Assembly: GCA_003132165.1 (NCBI GenBank)
Contig: PKWW01000070.1
Coordinates: 36,173 to 100,172 of the forward strand
Origin: Acidimicrobiaceae bacterium
GTDB lineage: Bacteria; Actinomycetota; Acidimicrobiia; Acidimicrobiales; RAAP-2
Length of the DNA stretch: 64,000 bases
Reading direction: 5' to 3'
Numbering within the stretch: the first letter of the stretch is position 1; the number at the start of each line of letters is the position of its first letter. Of the stretch, positions 1-11,060 are shown one piece after another. Position numbers and translations under genes: made by a program. The notes beneath the pieces are model-generated. The model made no database searches, had not been told where the DNA came from, and was given only the letters and a program-made list of their open reading frames with translations.

Positions 1-356
1 TTGGGCGCTGAATAGTCGATGACGACGTTCCTGGGAGTGGCCGTAGGACTGATCCCCAGTCGGGCGTCACCGAGCAGGGTCCGCAATTGCGTGTCGAGGA
101 ACCCCTCGTCGAGGGTGAGGTTGAGGAACCCCGGACCGGCGATCTCCACTGCGGCGACACCCTCCAGGTCCAGGTGTTCGACGATTTCCTGAGCGACGTC
201 ACGGGGTGGACGGCCCAGCCGTTTGGCGACGCCCATGACGCCATTGGCCTGATAATCGCCGCGGTCGGACTGGCGCAGTACGGGGTCCGCGCCGGTCGTC
301 ATGTGGTCAAATGCGGCCTGTAGTCGTCCGAGCAGCACGTCATACGTCGAGTTCAT
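1..356 (-). CDS. argS: Arginyl-tRNA synthetase, N-terminal part (runs off the left edge)
   Basis: Charges tRNA-Arg with arginine in the cytoplasm. The gene is absent from the ORF track because it is cut by the window edge; I translated the reverse strand from the ATG at 354-356. About 118 residues are visible. They form the ArgS N-terminal additional domain (including GPGFLNLTLD) and end at NVVIDYSAP, the conserved segment just before the HIGH-type motif of the catalytic core. It is divergent from aconitase across about 80 bp. The identification is firm; the catalytic domain and anticodon-binding region lie outside the window. Confidence 0.9.
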   Translation of the reverse strand, partial: MNSTYDVLLGRLQAAFDHMTTGADPVLRQSDRGDYQANGVMGVAKRLGRPPRDVAQEIVEHLDLEGVAAVEIAGPGFLNLTLDEGFLDTQLRTLLGDARLGISPTATPRNVVIDYSAP

Positions 357-372
357 AGGGCCAGTCTCCCAC

Positions 373-385
373 TTACGCGGCGTAA
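373..385. promoter_or_regulatory. Perfect short palindrome between argS and acnA
   Basis: TTACGC-G-GCGTAA is a perfect inverted repeat with 6-bp arms and one central base, in the 81-bp divergent interval between argS and aconitase. The position suits an operator, but the site is short and the regulator is unknown. Confidence 0.3.
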
Positions 386-437
386 ACAGGGATTTAGGCC
401 CGTCCCAGGGTGCTGACGGAGGGGGCAGAATAGAGGG

Positions 438-3118
<2,681 letters not shown>

Positions 3119-3122
<4 letters not shown>

Positions 3123-4819
3123 CTGAGCGCGTCGTTCGCCGCGGCGTCGACGCTCTCGAACATCTTGAGATGGCGCGTCGCCTTGTCCGGTGACGTCAAC
3201 AGTTTCCTCTTGACCTCGTTGTTCGCTCGCGCGAAAGCAATTGAGATGTGGTCTCGGGTGAGGTCTTCGACGAGTTGGTTGAGTCCGACGAGTGCGGTGT
3301 AGTCGATGGTCGCGATGGCGACCGCGTCGATGATGACGTGCTTGGTCGAAGGGTACTTCTTCAGCATGTCGTGCATCTCACGCCGAAAGACGCCGGCGTT
3401 GGCGAAGAACATGTCCTGGTCGAACAGCACGGCGAGAATGTGGTCCACACGGTTGACGTCGTGCGCGTCGTAAGGCTCCCAGCTGGTGGTGCCCTTTCGC
3501 CGACCCATCTCCACCATCCGGGGCCGGGCCGACAGCCACGTCTGGTCGAGGATCGCCAGACCAACCGCCACCGCAAGCCCGGTCTCGACGCCCAGTAGCA
3601 CGACGCCCAGCAGTGTGACGATGGCGAGCGCAAACTCGACACGACTGGTTCGAAGCACCGACCTGATCTGACCGATCTTGATGAGGCGCCCGGCGACGAA
3701 CAGCAGCACGCCCGCCAGGGCCGCGAGCGGGATCGCGTGGGCGTAGGTGGCGAGGGGTGACAGCAAGAGAGCGCCGACGCCGGCGACGAGACCCACCATC
3801 TTCGTTCGTCCTCCGGCGAGGCGCGCGACCGTCGTGCGCGCCGGACTTGCATTCACGGGAAGCGAGCCGAGCATCCCCGAGGCGATGTTCGCGATTCCGA
3901 TGCCCACGAAGTCGCGGCTGATGTTGTCGGCCACACCGAGTTCGTCGGCGGACGTGCGCAGCGTGGCGGCACTTTGGCTCATCACCACGATTAGCAGCGT
4001 GATCGCCGTGGTGATGACGACGCTCCATTCGTGAACACTGAACCAGTGGAGCCGCCAGGTGGGTGCGCCGACGATCACCGCGCCGAGGTCTTGGACGCCG
4101 TGCGACGTCAGCGAGAGCACGCCCACGAGCACCGAGCCGATCAGGACGGCGGCAAGCGCCCAGGGGAGACGGGGATTGATCCGCTCGCCGATGATCATTA
4201 TCGCGAGCGTTCCAAGGGCGAGCACGACCGACCACCCGTTGATGCTTCCGAGATGGTGCGACAGAGCTTCAAGACGCTGGATGACCGAATCGCCCCCCGA
4301 CGACACTCCGAGCACACGCGGTAACTGGTGCACGATGATGATGATCCCAATGCCGCTCATGAAACCACGCACGATCGGCAACGAGAGGAAGTCCGCGAGC
4401 CAACCCAACTTCAAGAGCCCGACGCCGAGCACGAGCAGGCCGGTCACGACAGCGGTCGCGGCGACCAATGCGTAGTACTGCGACGAGCTCGGCAGTGCGA
4501 TCTTCAAGAGCGCCACCGTGAACAGCGGTGCGATCGTCGAGTCGACGCCAATGGACGTGATCGGGTTCGAACCCATGACGACGAAGATGAGCGTGGCCGC
4601 GATGAAGGCGATCATCGCGGTAAATGCGGGCACGCCCGCGAGCTGGGAAGTGGCCAACTGTTCGGGGATGGCGATGGCGAGCAACGTGACCCCCGCAAGG
4701 ATCTGGCCCGCGAGATTCACCCTGGTGAGACCGGCGAAAGTTCCTCGCAGGCCGTCGGTCACGACGCGCTGCCCTATCGGAGTGCGGGTCGCCTCGTGCT
4801 TCTTCGAATCGTGGCCCAT
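3119..4819 (-). CDS. SulP-family anion transporter with STAS domain
   Basis: Membrane transporter of the SLC26/SulP family, probably carrying sulfate or another small anion such as bicarbonate; the substrate cannot be read from sequence. The 566 residues comprise a hydrophobic transport core (about residues 30-420, 10 or more helices) and a cytoplasmic STAS domain from about residue 440, with the typical [17 protein letters not shown] strand-helix segment. It lies 35 bp after the PIG-L gene on the same strand and is probably the last gene of a helicase/PIG-L/SulP unit. The start is the ATG at 4817-4819. Confidence 0.85.
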
Positions 4820-4854
4820 GGGACCACCCTAGAACTGTCGCTCGCGCGACGACC

Positions 4855-5598
4855 TCAACTGGTCGCGACGACCCGGAAGCCCTCGGCGAGATGGGCCTTG
4901 CCGAGACCGGCATTCTTCGCGGTGGTGCGAGCCCAGATCTTCAACATCTTCTCGAGGTCCTCACGGTGTCCGACCTGGCTCTCGTGCTTGGTGAGTGCGG
5001 CGTGCTTGGCCTTGAAGGACTTGGTGATGTCAACCACCATCGTGGGCTGAGCGCTCGAGAGCCAAACCACCGGCACCGTGTGTGGTTCGAAACCCTCACG
5101 GAGCAGTTCGGGGAAGGCGTGGGGATTACGCGCGTCGGGATACACGGCGCGCATCGTGGCTTCACCCGTCGCCAAATGATCGGGGTGGCTCGCGAAGATG
5201 CGCTCCCAGTTTCGCTCGGGGCTCTGGGTGATGACGAGGTCCGGCTTGTGGCTGCGAATGACGCGTGAAATCTCTCGTCGTAGCAGCAGCGTGGGCTCGA
5301 CTTGGCCGTCGGGCCAGCGAAGGAACGTTATCTTGGTCACGCCGACCTCGAGGGCTGCGGCGGTCTGTTCGGCCTCGCGGATGGCGGAGCGCTCCTCTCT
5401 GGTGTGCGTCGACCCGTCACCGCCGGCGTCACCCGAGGTCACGAGGCAGTATGCGACGTCGACGCCGTGGCCGGTCAATGTCGCGATGGTGCCCGCCGAC
5501 CCGAAGTCGATGTCGTCGGGGTGCGCCACGACGACCAGCGCCCGCTTGATCGAGTCGTCGTACTTAAAGACAGGCAGCGCCTTGCTGGGCTTGCTCAC
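4855..5598 (-). CDS. PIG-L/LmbE family N-deacetylase
   Basis: Zinc-dependent deacetylase of the PIG-L family, which includes MshB and Mca of mycothiol metabolism and GlcNAc-PI deacetylase. AHPDDIDFGSAGT near residue 22 supplies the metal-binding His and Asp and the catalytic Asp; SHPDH around residue 135 supplies further ligands. The 247 residues are typical. The ATG overlaps the stop of the upstream helicase by 4 bp (ATGA), so translation is probably coupled. The substrate is not determined; MshB or Mca identity is possible but unproven because the family is broad in actinobacteria. Confidence 0.85.
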   Translation of the reverse strand: MSKPSKALPVFKYDDSIKRALVVVAHPDDIDFGSAGTIATLTGHGVDVAYCLVTSGDAGGDGSTHTREERSAIREAEQTAAALEVGVTKITFLRWPDGQVEPTLLLRREISRVIRSHKPDLVITQSPERNWERIFASHPDHLATGEATMRAVYPDARNPHAFPELLREGFEPHTVPVVWLSSAQPTMVVDITKSFKAKHAALTKHESQVGHREDLEKMLKIWARTTAKNAGLGKAHLAEGFRVVATS

Positions 5599-6845
5599 AG
5601 TACCGATTCCTCCTTGGTGGGATCCCAGTTGGCGAGATCCTTCAGGTGCGGATCGTTCGAGAACACCTCCACGATCGGTCGCTTGAGGGCGAGTCGTCGC
5701 ATGATGACCTCGGCTTCGATGATCTGGTTGTACAGCAGGAGCGAGACGACGACGCCCGTGGAACCGGCGCGCGCCGTCCGTCCCGAGCGGTGCAGGTACG
5801 CCTTGTGGTCCTCTGGGGGATCGAAGTGCATCACGCAGTCGACACCGTCGATGTGCAGACCTCGTGCCGCAACGTCAGTCGCCACCAATACCGAGAGCTT
5901 GTCGGCGCCGAAATCGGCCAACGCCTTCTCGCGCTGGCTCTGGCGAAGGTCACCGTGGATGGCGGCGGCATCGACGCCTTCCTTCTGCAGCTGCTCGACC
6001 AGACGGTCGGCGCCACGTTTGGTACGACAGAAGATGATCGTCTTGTCAAAGGACTTGCAGATGGTGGCCGCCACCTTGATCCGGTCCATCTGGTGCACGT
6101 TCAAGAAGTGGTGCACCATGAGCGACACCGTCTGGGTGTCGCTCGCGACCTCGTGGAACACGGGATCGGTCAGATAGCGCTTGACCAACCGGTCGACGGC
6201 GCCGTCCAGCGTCGCCGAGAACAACAGGGTCTGGTGCGGGTGCTCGGCGATGCGGCGAAGGACCCATTCGACCTGGGGCATGAAGCCCATGTCAGCCATC
6301 CGGTCGGCCTCGTCCAGCACGAGCACGTCGAGGTCCTCGACCTTGAGCTCACCGCGGTCACCGAGGTCGATGAGACGCCCGGGAGTAGCGATGATGACGT
6401 CACAACCCTTGCGCAGCGACTTCACCTGGCGCTCGATGTCGGCGCCGCCGTAGACGGCGTTCACGTGCAGACCGAGGGCCTTACCGAGCGGCTCGAGCAC
6501 TTCGTGCACCTGCATCGCGAGTTCACGGGTGGGCAACAGCACCAGTCCGCGCGGACGCGCGGGACCGGCCTCGCTCGAGTTGAAGGACTGACCGGCGGCG
6601 ACACGTTGGAGCATCGGAAGTCCGAAGCCCAGGGTCTTGCCGGATCCGGTCTTCGCCTTGCCGCAGATGTCGCGTCCGGCGAGGGCGTCATGGATGGTCA
6701 TGGCCTGGATCGGGAAGGCGGTGGTGATGCCTTGTTTCGCCAATACCTGGCACAGTTCATCTTGGACGCCCAATTCGGCGAACGTCTTATTGGTGGCGTA
6801 CGAGTCCTGTGACGACGTCACGGACTCTGAGATTTCACTACTCAC
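5595..6845 (-). CDS. DEAD-box ATP-dependent RNA helicase
   Basis: RNA-unwinding enzyme of the RhlE/DeaD type, 416 residues. All core motifs are present in order: a Q motif (PIQAMT), Walker A AKTGSGKT near residues 64-71, PTRELA, TPGRLID, the DEAD motif in VLDEADRMADMGF, SAT, FCRTKRGADRLV, ATDVAARGLHIDGV and HRSGRTARAG. There is no long basic or RNA-binding C-terminal extension, so this is a compact helicase. It is the first gene of a reverse-strand unit with PIG-L and SulP. Its start is 131 bp from the divergent peroxiredoxin gene. Confidence 0.93.
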   Translation of the reverse strand: MSSEISESVTSSQDSYATNKTFAELGVQDELCQVLAKQGITTAFPIQAMTIHDALAGRDICGKAKTGSGKTLGFGLPMLQRVAAGQSFNSSEAGPARPRGLVLLPTRELAMQVHEVLEPLGKALGLHVNAVYGGADIERQVKSLRKGCDVIIATPGRLIDLGDRGELKVEDLDVLVLDEADRMADMGFMPQVEWVLRRIAEHPHQTLLFSATLDGAVDRLVKRYLTDPVFHEVASDTQTVSLMVHHFLNVHQMDRIKVAATICKSFDKTIIFCRTKRGADRLVEQLQKEGVDAAAIHGDLRQSQREKALADFGADKLSVLVATDVAARGLHIDGVDCVMHFDPPEDHKAYLHRSGRTARAGSTGVVVSLLLYNQIIEAEVIMRRLALKRPIVEVFSNDPHLKDLANWDPTKEESVL

Positions 6846-6976
6846 GGGACAACGGTCTTTTCTCGGTTGGACCCGGAACCGGCGTTCGAAAGTGTGGGCC
6901 CAAGCTCAATTCGTAGAGCTTCGCTCCTAGTCTACGTGAGAGATCTCTATTCTCAGCAAATACTTGGAGGAGCACC

Positions 6977-7441
6977 ATGGCACGACTAGAAGTTGGAGCG
7001 AAGGCCCCCGCCTTCACATTGGAGAACCAGAACGGCGCGAAAGTCGCCCTGAAGGACTTGGCCGGCGAGCGCATCGTTCTCTACTTCTATCCGGCCGACG
7101 ACACCCCCGGGTGCACGAAAGAAGCGTGCCAGTTCAACGACGAGTTGAGCCGGTTCGAGGCACTGGACGTCAAGGTGTTCGGCGTCTCTCCCGACGGCGC
7201 TGAGCAGCACGTCACGTTTCGAAAGAAGTACGGTCTCACCTTCGATCTGCTGAGCGACCCCGAGAAGAAGGTCATGGAGAAATACGGCGCCTTCGGCGAG
7301 AAGATGATGTACGGCAAGAAGGTCATCGGCGTGATCCGCTCGACGTTCGTCATCGGACCGACGGGCAAGATCGAACAGGCGTGGTACGGCGTGCGCACCG
7401 ACGGACACGCCGCCAAGGTGCTGGGTTCGCTCGAGGATTAA
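6977..7441 (+). CDS. bcp: Thioredoxin-dependent peroxiredoxin, Bcp/PrxQ type
   Basis: Reduces hydrogen peroxide and organic hydroperoxides with electrons from thioredoxin. PADDTPGCTKEACQF carries the peroxidatic cysteine and a second cysteine five residues later, the PrxQ/Bcp arrangement. The 154 residues are full length. A strong GGAGGA lies 5-6 bases before the ATG at 6977. The stop codon overlaps the convergent DedA gene stop. The upstream interval contains AGAGATCTCT, a self-complementary decamer that could be part of a promoter or operator. Confidence 0.93.
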   Translation: MARLEVGAKAPAFTLENQNGAKVALKDLAGERIVLYFYPADDTPGCTKEACQFNDELSRFEALDVKVFGVSPDGAEQHVTFRKKYGLTFDLLSDPEKKVMEKYGAFGEKMMYGKKVIGVIRSTFVIGPTGKIEQAWYGVRTDGHAAKVLGSLED

Positions 7442-8046
7442 CTCGCGTTGTGGCGACGCACCGTACGGATGCGGTGCCAGAGGCCGGCGACGAGTAACAA
7501 CACGATCACGATGATGATCGGATACTCGGCGACGTGGAAGTCCTTGCTCACGTGCTGCCAGTTCTTGCCCGCGGCGTAACCGAGGCCCGCGAGTAGCGCC
7601 ACCCACACCGCCGAGCCGATCGTCGTGAGCACGGCGAACCGGCCACGCTTCATCTCGGCGAGTCCCGCGGGTACCGAGATGAAACTGCGCACCACCGGTA
7701 GTACGCGTCCGACCAGCACCGAGGCGGCGCCGTACTTCTCGAACCACCGCTCGGCGGCGTCGAGGTCATGGTGGGTGAGCAACAACCACTTACCCCAGCG
7801 ATCGACGATCGTGCGTCCCGCCGAGCGTCCAACTTCGTAGGCAATCACCGCGCCGACGAGTGAGCCAATGGTCCCCACCGCGATCACGCCCCAGATGGAG
7901 AACTGTGCGTGCGCGGTCAGGGCCGTGGTGCAGAGCGCACCCGCGAAACCGTAGGCGACCTCCGACGGGATCGGGAGGCACGCCGACGAAAGAACGGAGA
8001 GGCCGAAGAGGCCGAAGTAGCCGTAGTGATTGATGAATGACTGCAT
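7438..8046 (-). CDS. DedA-family integral membrane protein
   Basis: Member of the DedA/VTT (SNARE-associated) family, whose bacterial members act as undecaprenyl-phosphate or phospholipid flippases or scramblases. The track ORF starts at 8283 but would run into the divergent kinase gene; the ATG at 8044-8046 (MQSFINHYGYFGLFGLSVLS) gives a family-like N-terminus and a 202-residue protein. Visible signatures are CLPIPSEV, IAYEVGRSAGR and RSFISVPAGLAEM, plus several hydrophobic helices and a basic C-terminus. It is convergent with bcp, overlapping at the stop codons. Confidence 0.87.
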   Translation of the reverse strand: MQSFINHYGYFGLFGLSVLSSACLPIPSEVAYGFAGALCTTALTAHAQFSIWGVIAVGTIGSLVGAVIAYEVGRSAGRTIVDRWGKWLLLTHHDLDAAERWFEKYGAASVLVGRVLPVVRSFISVPAGLAEMKRGRFAVLTTIGSAVWVALLAGLGYAAGKNWQHVSKDFHVAEYPIIIVIVLLLVAGLWHRIRTVRRHNAS

Positions 8047-8121
8047 CCACCCATTCTGCCGGATTTCTCGAAGCTCGCCGGACCACGAACTTTCGACAAG
8101 ACTGCGCAAGGGGGATACAAA

Positions 8122-9180
8122 ATGGGGGCAATTCCAGGTATAGACGACGTCGAGCTCGAGTGGCTCGCCGCACAACTCGGTATCGACGCTGACGGCGAGC
8201 TGCGGGTACAGCCCGTTGGCTCGGGCCAGGTGGCAAATTGTCACCGACTCACGATGACGGCATCTGACGGGACCCACGTGCACGTCATCGCAAAATCTCC
8301 GTCACTCGACGAGGTCAGCCGTTCGACCGCGGCGATGCAGCATCTGTACCTGCGCGAGACTTCCTTCTACCGAGAGCTCGCGGACTCGATCACGACGCGA
8401 ACGCCCGAATGTTTCTTCGTCGAGCGTAACGAGGATGATGACTTCCTCATCCTGCTCGAGGACATGTCGCCAGCGCGCGACGTCGACCAGTTCGACGGGC
8501 TCGATCTCGAGATGGCCAGGCGCGGTCTGGAACAACTCGCGGGGCTGCACGGACCCACCACCGGACGCGCCGACGTACACAACGCGGCGTGGCTCGGCGG
8601 AGTCGCGCAGAACCTGAAGCCCCTCTACGACGCGGTGCTACCGGCATTGTTCCAGAGCTTTCTCGAACGCTACGTCGACGACATTGATCAGGCGACGACC
8701 GATTTCGTGGCCTACCTCGGCGAGCATCTTGGCGCGTTCACCAACTACGAGGTATATGCGCCGTGCGTCACACACGGTGATTTCCGCACGGACAACCTTC
8801 TCTTCGACGCGAAAGGGGGCGAGGTGCCACTCTGCGTGGTCGACTGGCAGACCATCGGTGTCGGTAGCCAGATGCTCGACGTCGCGTACTTTCTCACCAC
8901 CAGCCTCACCACCGACGAGCGAGAGCGGCACGAGGACGAACTGCTCGACTACTACCTCGAGCGACTTTCGACGCACGGGGTGGAGTTGCCGCGCGACGTT
9001 GCGAGAAGCGAGTTCGCCCGCTACACACTCCAGCCGGTCATCATGCTGGTGTGCGCTGCGGTGCTCGTCGAACGCACCGAGCGTGGCGACCGGATGTTCT
9101 TGTCGATGATCGAACGCGGCATCGCGGCGGCGACCAAGTGGAATGCTTTTGCGGAAATGTCGACGCATGCTCCTGCCTGA
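8122..9180 (+). CDS. Aminoglycoside/EcKinase-like phosphotransferase
   Basis: Protein-kinase-like small-molecule phosphotransferase of 352 residues, resembling the EcKinase/CHK-like group. The catalytic loop and metal-binding pair are seen as VTHGDFRTDNLLFD, followed by VVDWQTIGVG, near residues 215-245. The N-terminus has the lobe that recognises small substrates (VANCHRLTM). The substrate is unknown; actinobacterial relatives are often found with lipid or steroid genes. It overlaps the next gene by about 14 bp and is probably co-transcribed with it. It is divergent from dedA across 75 bp. Confidence 0.8.
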   Translation: MGAIPGIDDVELEWLAAQLGIDADGELRVQPVGSGQVANCHRLTMTASDGTHVHVIAKSPSLDEVSRSTAAMQHLYLRETSFYRELADSITTRTPECFFVERNEDDDFLILLEDMSPARDVDQFDGLDLEMARRGLEQLAGLHGPTTGRADVHNAAWLGGVAQNLKPLYDAVLPALFQSFLERYVDDIDQATTDFVAYLGEHLGAFTNYEVYAPCVTHGDFRTDNLLFDAKGGEVPLCVVDWQTIGVGSQMLDVAYFLTTSLTTDERERHEDELLDYYLERLSTHGVELPRDVARSEFARYTLQPVIMLVCAAVLVERTERGDRMFLSMIERGIAAATKWNAFAEMSTHAPA

Positions 9181-10225
9181 GGACGACTACCCCATCCACC
9201 AGACCGCGCTGCCCCTCGCGCACGTGATGGATGGGCATCCCAACGCCTACGACCGCTTCTGGTTCAACGGCTACGACGAGTCGACGTACTTCGCGGTCGC
9301 CCTCGGGCTCTATCCCAATCGCGGCGTCATCGACGGGGCGTTCTCGGTCGTGCAGGGTAACCAGCAGTACTCGGTCTTCGCGAGCGATGCACTGGTCGGG
9401 CGTCCCACCAACGTTGGCGCAATCTCGATCGAGATCGTCGAACCGCTGCGCGTGAACCGAATCCGCATCGACGCCCCCGCACAAGGGCTCTTCGCCGATC
9501 TCGTCTACACCCAACGGACCGCGACCGTCGAGGAACCGCGCCAGACCATGCACGACGGCCCGCGGATCTTCATGGACGCGACGCGCGCGACCCAACTCGG
9601 TACGTGGTCGGGCTGGCTGGAGACGCCCCAGGGCAGGACCGAGCTCGGCGCGTCGTTCGTAGGTACCAAAGACCGCTCGTGGGGCGTTCGTCCCGTGGGT
9701 GAGCCGCTGCCCGGCGCTCCGGGCACGCGAGCACCCCAACTGTGCTTCTTCTGGGCGCCGATCAACTTCGACACCCGTGGCGTGCACTTCATGACCTTCA
9801 ACGACAGTGACGGTGTCGCCACCAGTGAGTCGGCGTCACTGCTCGCGCTGGCGGGCAACGGCGTCGCGGTCCCGACGCGCGCGACCCTCGACTACGAGGC
9901 GGCAGCGGGCACACGGTGGCTCCAGCGCGCGGTCCTCACGATTGATGGCGAGGCCATAGAGCTCACGCCGCTCTATCGCTTTCAAATGCGTGGCGCGGGT
10001 TACTCGCACCCACAGTTCAGCCACGGTCGGTGGCACGGCGGCGCCGTGCAGGAGGGCGAGGTCCTCGATCTCGACCAATTGGATCCGCTCGAGTACTCGA
10101 ACATCCACGTGCAGCACGTCGTTCGAGCGACAGGACCGAGCGGCACGGGCATTGGCGTGCTCGAACAGTTGATCATCGGCCCCTACCGGCCGGCCGGTCT
10201 CAACGGTCTGCTGGACGGTGGCTAA
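9167..10225 (+). CDS. Conserved hypothetical, lipocalin-like (DUF7064/7065 or AttH-like)
   Basis: A protein of about 352 residues with no catalytic motif I can name. The second ATG of the track ORF (9167) is preferred because it shortens the overlap with the upstream kinase to 14 bp. The sequence is rich in beta-strand patterns with repeated W/F/Y and His (FWFNGYDESTYFAVALGLYP, RSWGVRP, FFWAPINFD), like the two-domain lipocalin-like proteins common in actinobacteria beside phosphotransferase genes. The family name is from memory of similar sequences and is uncertain. The stop overlaps the convergent glycosylase gene by 4 bp. Confidence 0.6.
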   Translation: MLLPEDDYPIHQTALPLAHVMDGHPNAYDRFWFNGYDESTYFAVALGLYPNRGVIDGAFSVVQGNQQYSVFASDALVGRPTNVGAISIEIVEPLRVNRIRIDAPAQGLFADLVYTQRTATVEEPRQTMHDGPRIFMDATRATQLGTWSGWLETPQGRTELGASFVGTKDRSWGVRPVGEPLPGAPGTRAPQLCFFWAPINFDTRGVHFMTFNDSDGVATSESASLLALAGNGVAVPTRATLDYEAAAGTRWLQRAVLTIDGEAIELTPLYRFQMRGAGYSHPQFSHGRWHGGAVQEGEVLDLDQLDPLEYSNIHVQHVVRATGPSGTGIGVLEQLIIGPYRPAGLNGLLDGG

Positions 10226-11007
10226 TGCTGATGCACTGAGCACCAGTAGGTCGTTCGCCCGCCAATCGTGGCGGTGAGCATCGCTCCCCCGTCAATCGGG
10301 CAATACCCTCCGGGAAACCGTCCCTCCATGTGGTTACCCAGGTGCGACCCTCCGCGGCGCTGCAGCGAGCGCATGGTCTGGGTGAACGCCTTGTAGAGAC
10401 GATTACGGTCATCGGTCGAGAGGAGGCCGGTCGGCGTACGCGGATCGATGCCTGCGCGAAAGAGCATCTCGTCACCCAGCAGGTTGCCCACCCCGGCGAC
10501 GGCCGATTGATCGAGGAGCCTCGCCTTGATGGCGGGACCTTCTCCTCGCGCCACGTGCACCATCTGCTCGAACTGGCGACGGGTCAACGACAACGCGTCG
10601 GGACCGAGATCGCTGAGGTCGGGGTCGATCTCGCAACGGGCCAGACGCCGCGGATCGTGCAGGATCAACTTGCGCCCGTCGCCGAACTCGAGGCCGGCTC
10701 GGATCCATTCCTCTTTGTAGGTATGGGGCCCGTAGAAGAGACCGCCAATTGCGGCGTCCTCGTCGATCAAGAGCACGCCGGTCATGCCGAAGCGCATGCC
10801 GAGCGTGACGCCACTCGTCTCGAGGAGCATGAGTTTGCCGCGCCTCGAGGTCCCAGTGATCGTGAGACCCTTCACCGCTCTCGCCCACGCCGAGGGCGAG
10901 GACAACTTCTTCGCGGCATAAGCGTCGGCCCAGCCTCGCAGGATCGTCGCGCCGACGACCTGTTCGGCCAGTTGGCGGTAGGTCTCGACTTCCAAAACTT
11001 CGGGCAC
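10222..11007 (-). CDS. Formamidopyrimidine-DNA glycosylase / endonuclease VIII family
   Basis: Base-excision repair glycosylase of the Fpg/Nei family, 261 residues. MPEVLEVET supplies the N-terminal catalytic proline and glutamate; the helix-two-turn-helix segment has LLDQSAVAGVGNLLGDEMLFRAGIDPRTP. The C-terminal zinc finger is atypical: the usual CxxC...CxxC reads CPID...CSVH, so two of four cysteines are Asp and His. The intercalating arginine in GGRTTYWC is kept. Whether it acts like Fpg (oxidised purines) or Nei (pyrimidines) is not clear from sequence. It is divergent from the FrhB-like gene. Confidence 0.85.
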   Translation of the reverse strand: MPEVLEVETYRQLAEQVVGATILRGWADAYAAKKLSSPSAWARAVKGLTITGTSRRGKLMLLETSGVTLGMRFGMTGVLLIDEDAAIGGLFYGPHTYKEEWIRAGLEFGDGRKLILHDPRRLARCEIDPDLSDLGPDALSLTRRQFEQMVHVARGEGPAIKARLLDQSAVAGVGNLLGDEMLFRAGIDPRTPTGLLSTDDRNRLYKAFTQTMRSLQRRGGSHLGNHMEGRFPGGYCPIDGGAMLTATIGGRTTYWCSVHQH

Positions 11008-11060
11008 GGGGGCAGCGTATCGCCGACCGGACTCGGAGCCATCCTCGGTAAGGTTGCATC

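Noticed and set aside
7438-8283. Track start at 8283 for the DedA gene
   Set aside because: It would overlap the divergent kinase by more than 150 bp; the ATG at 8046 matches the family N-terminus.
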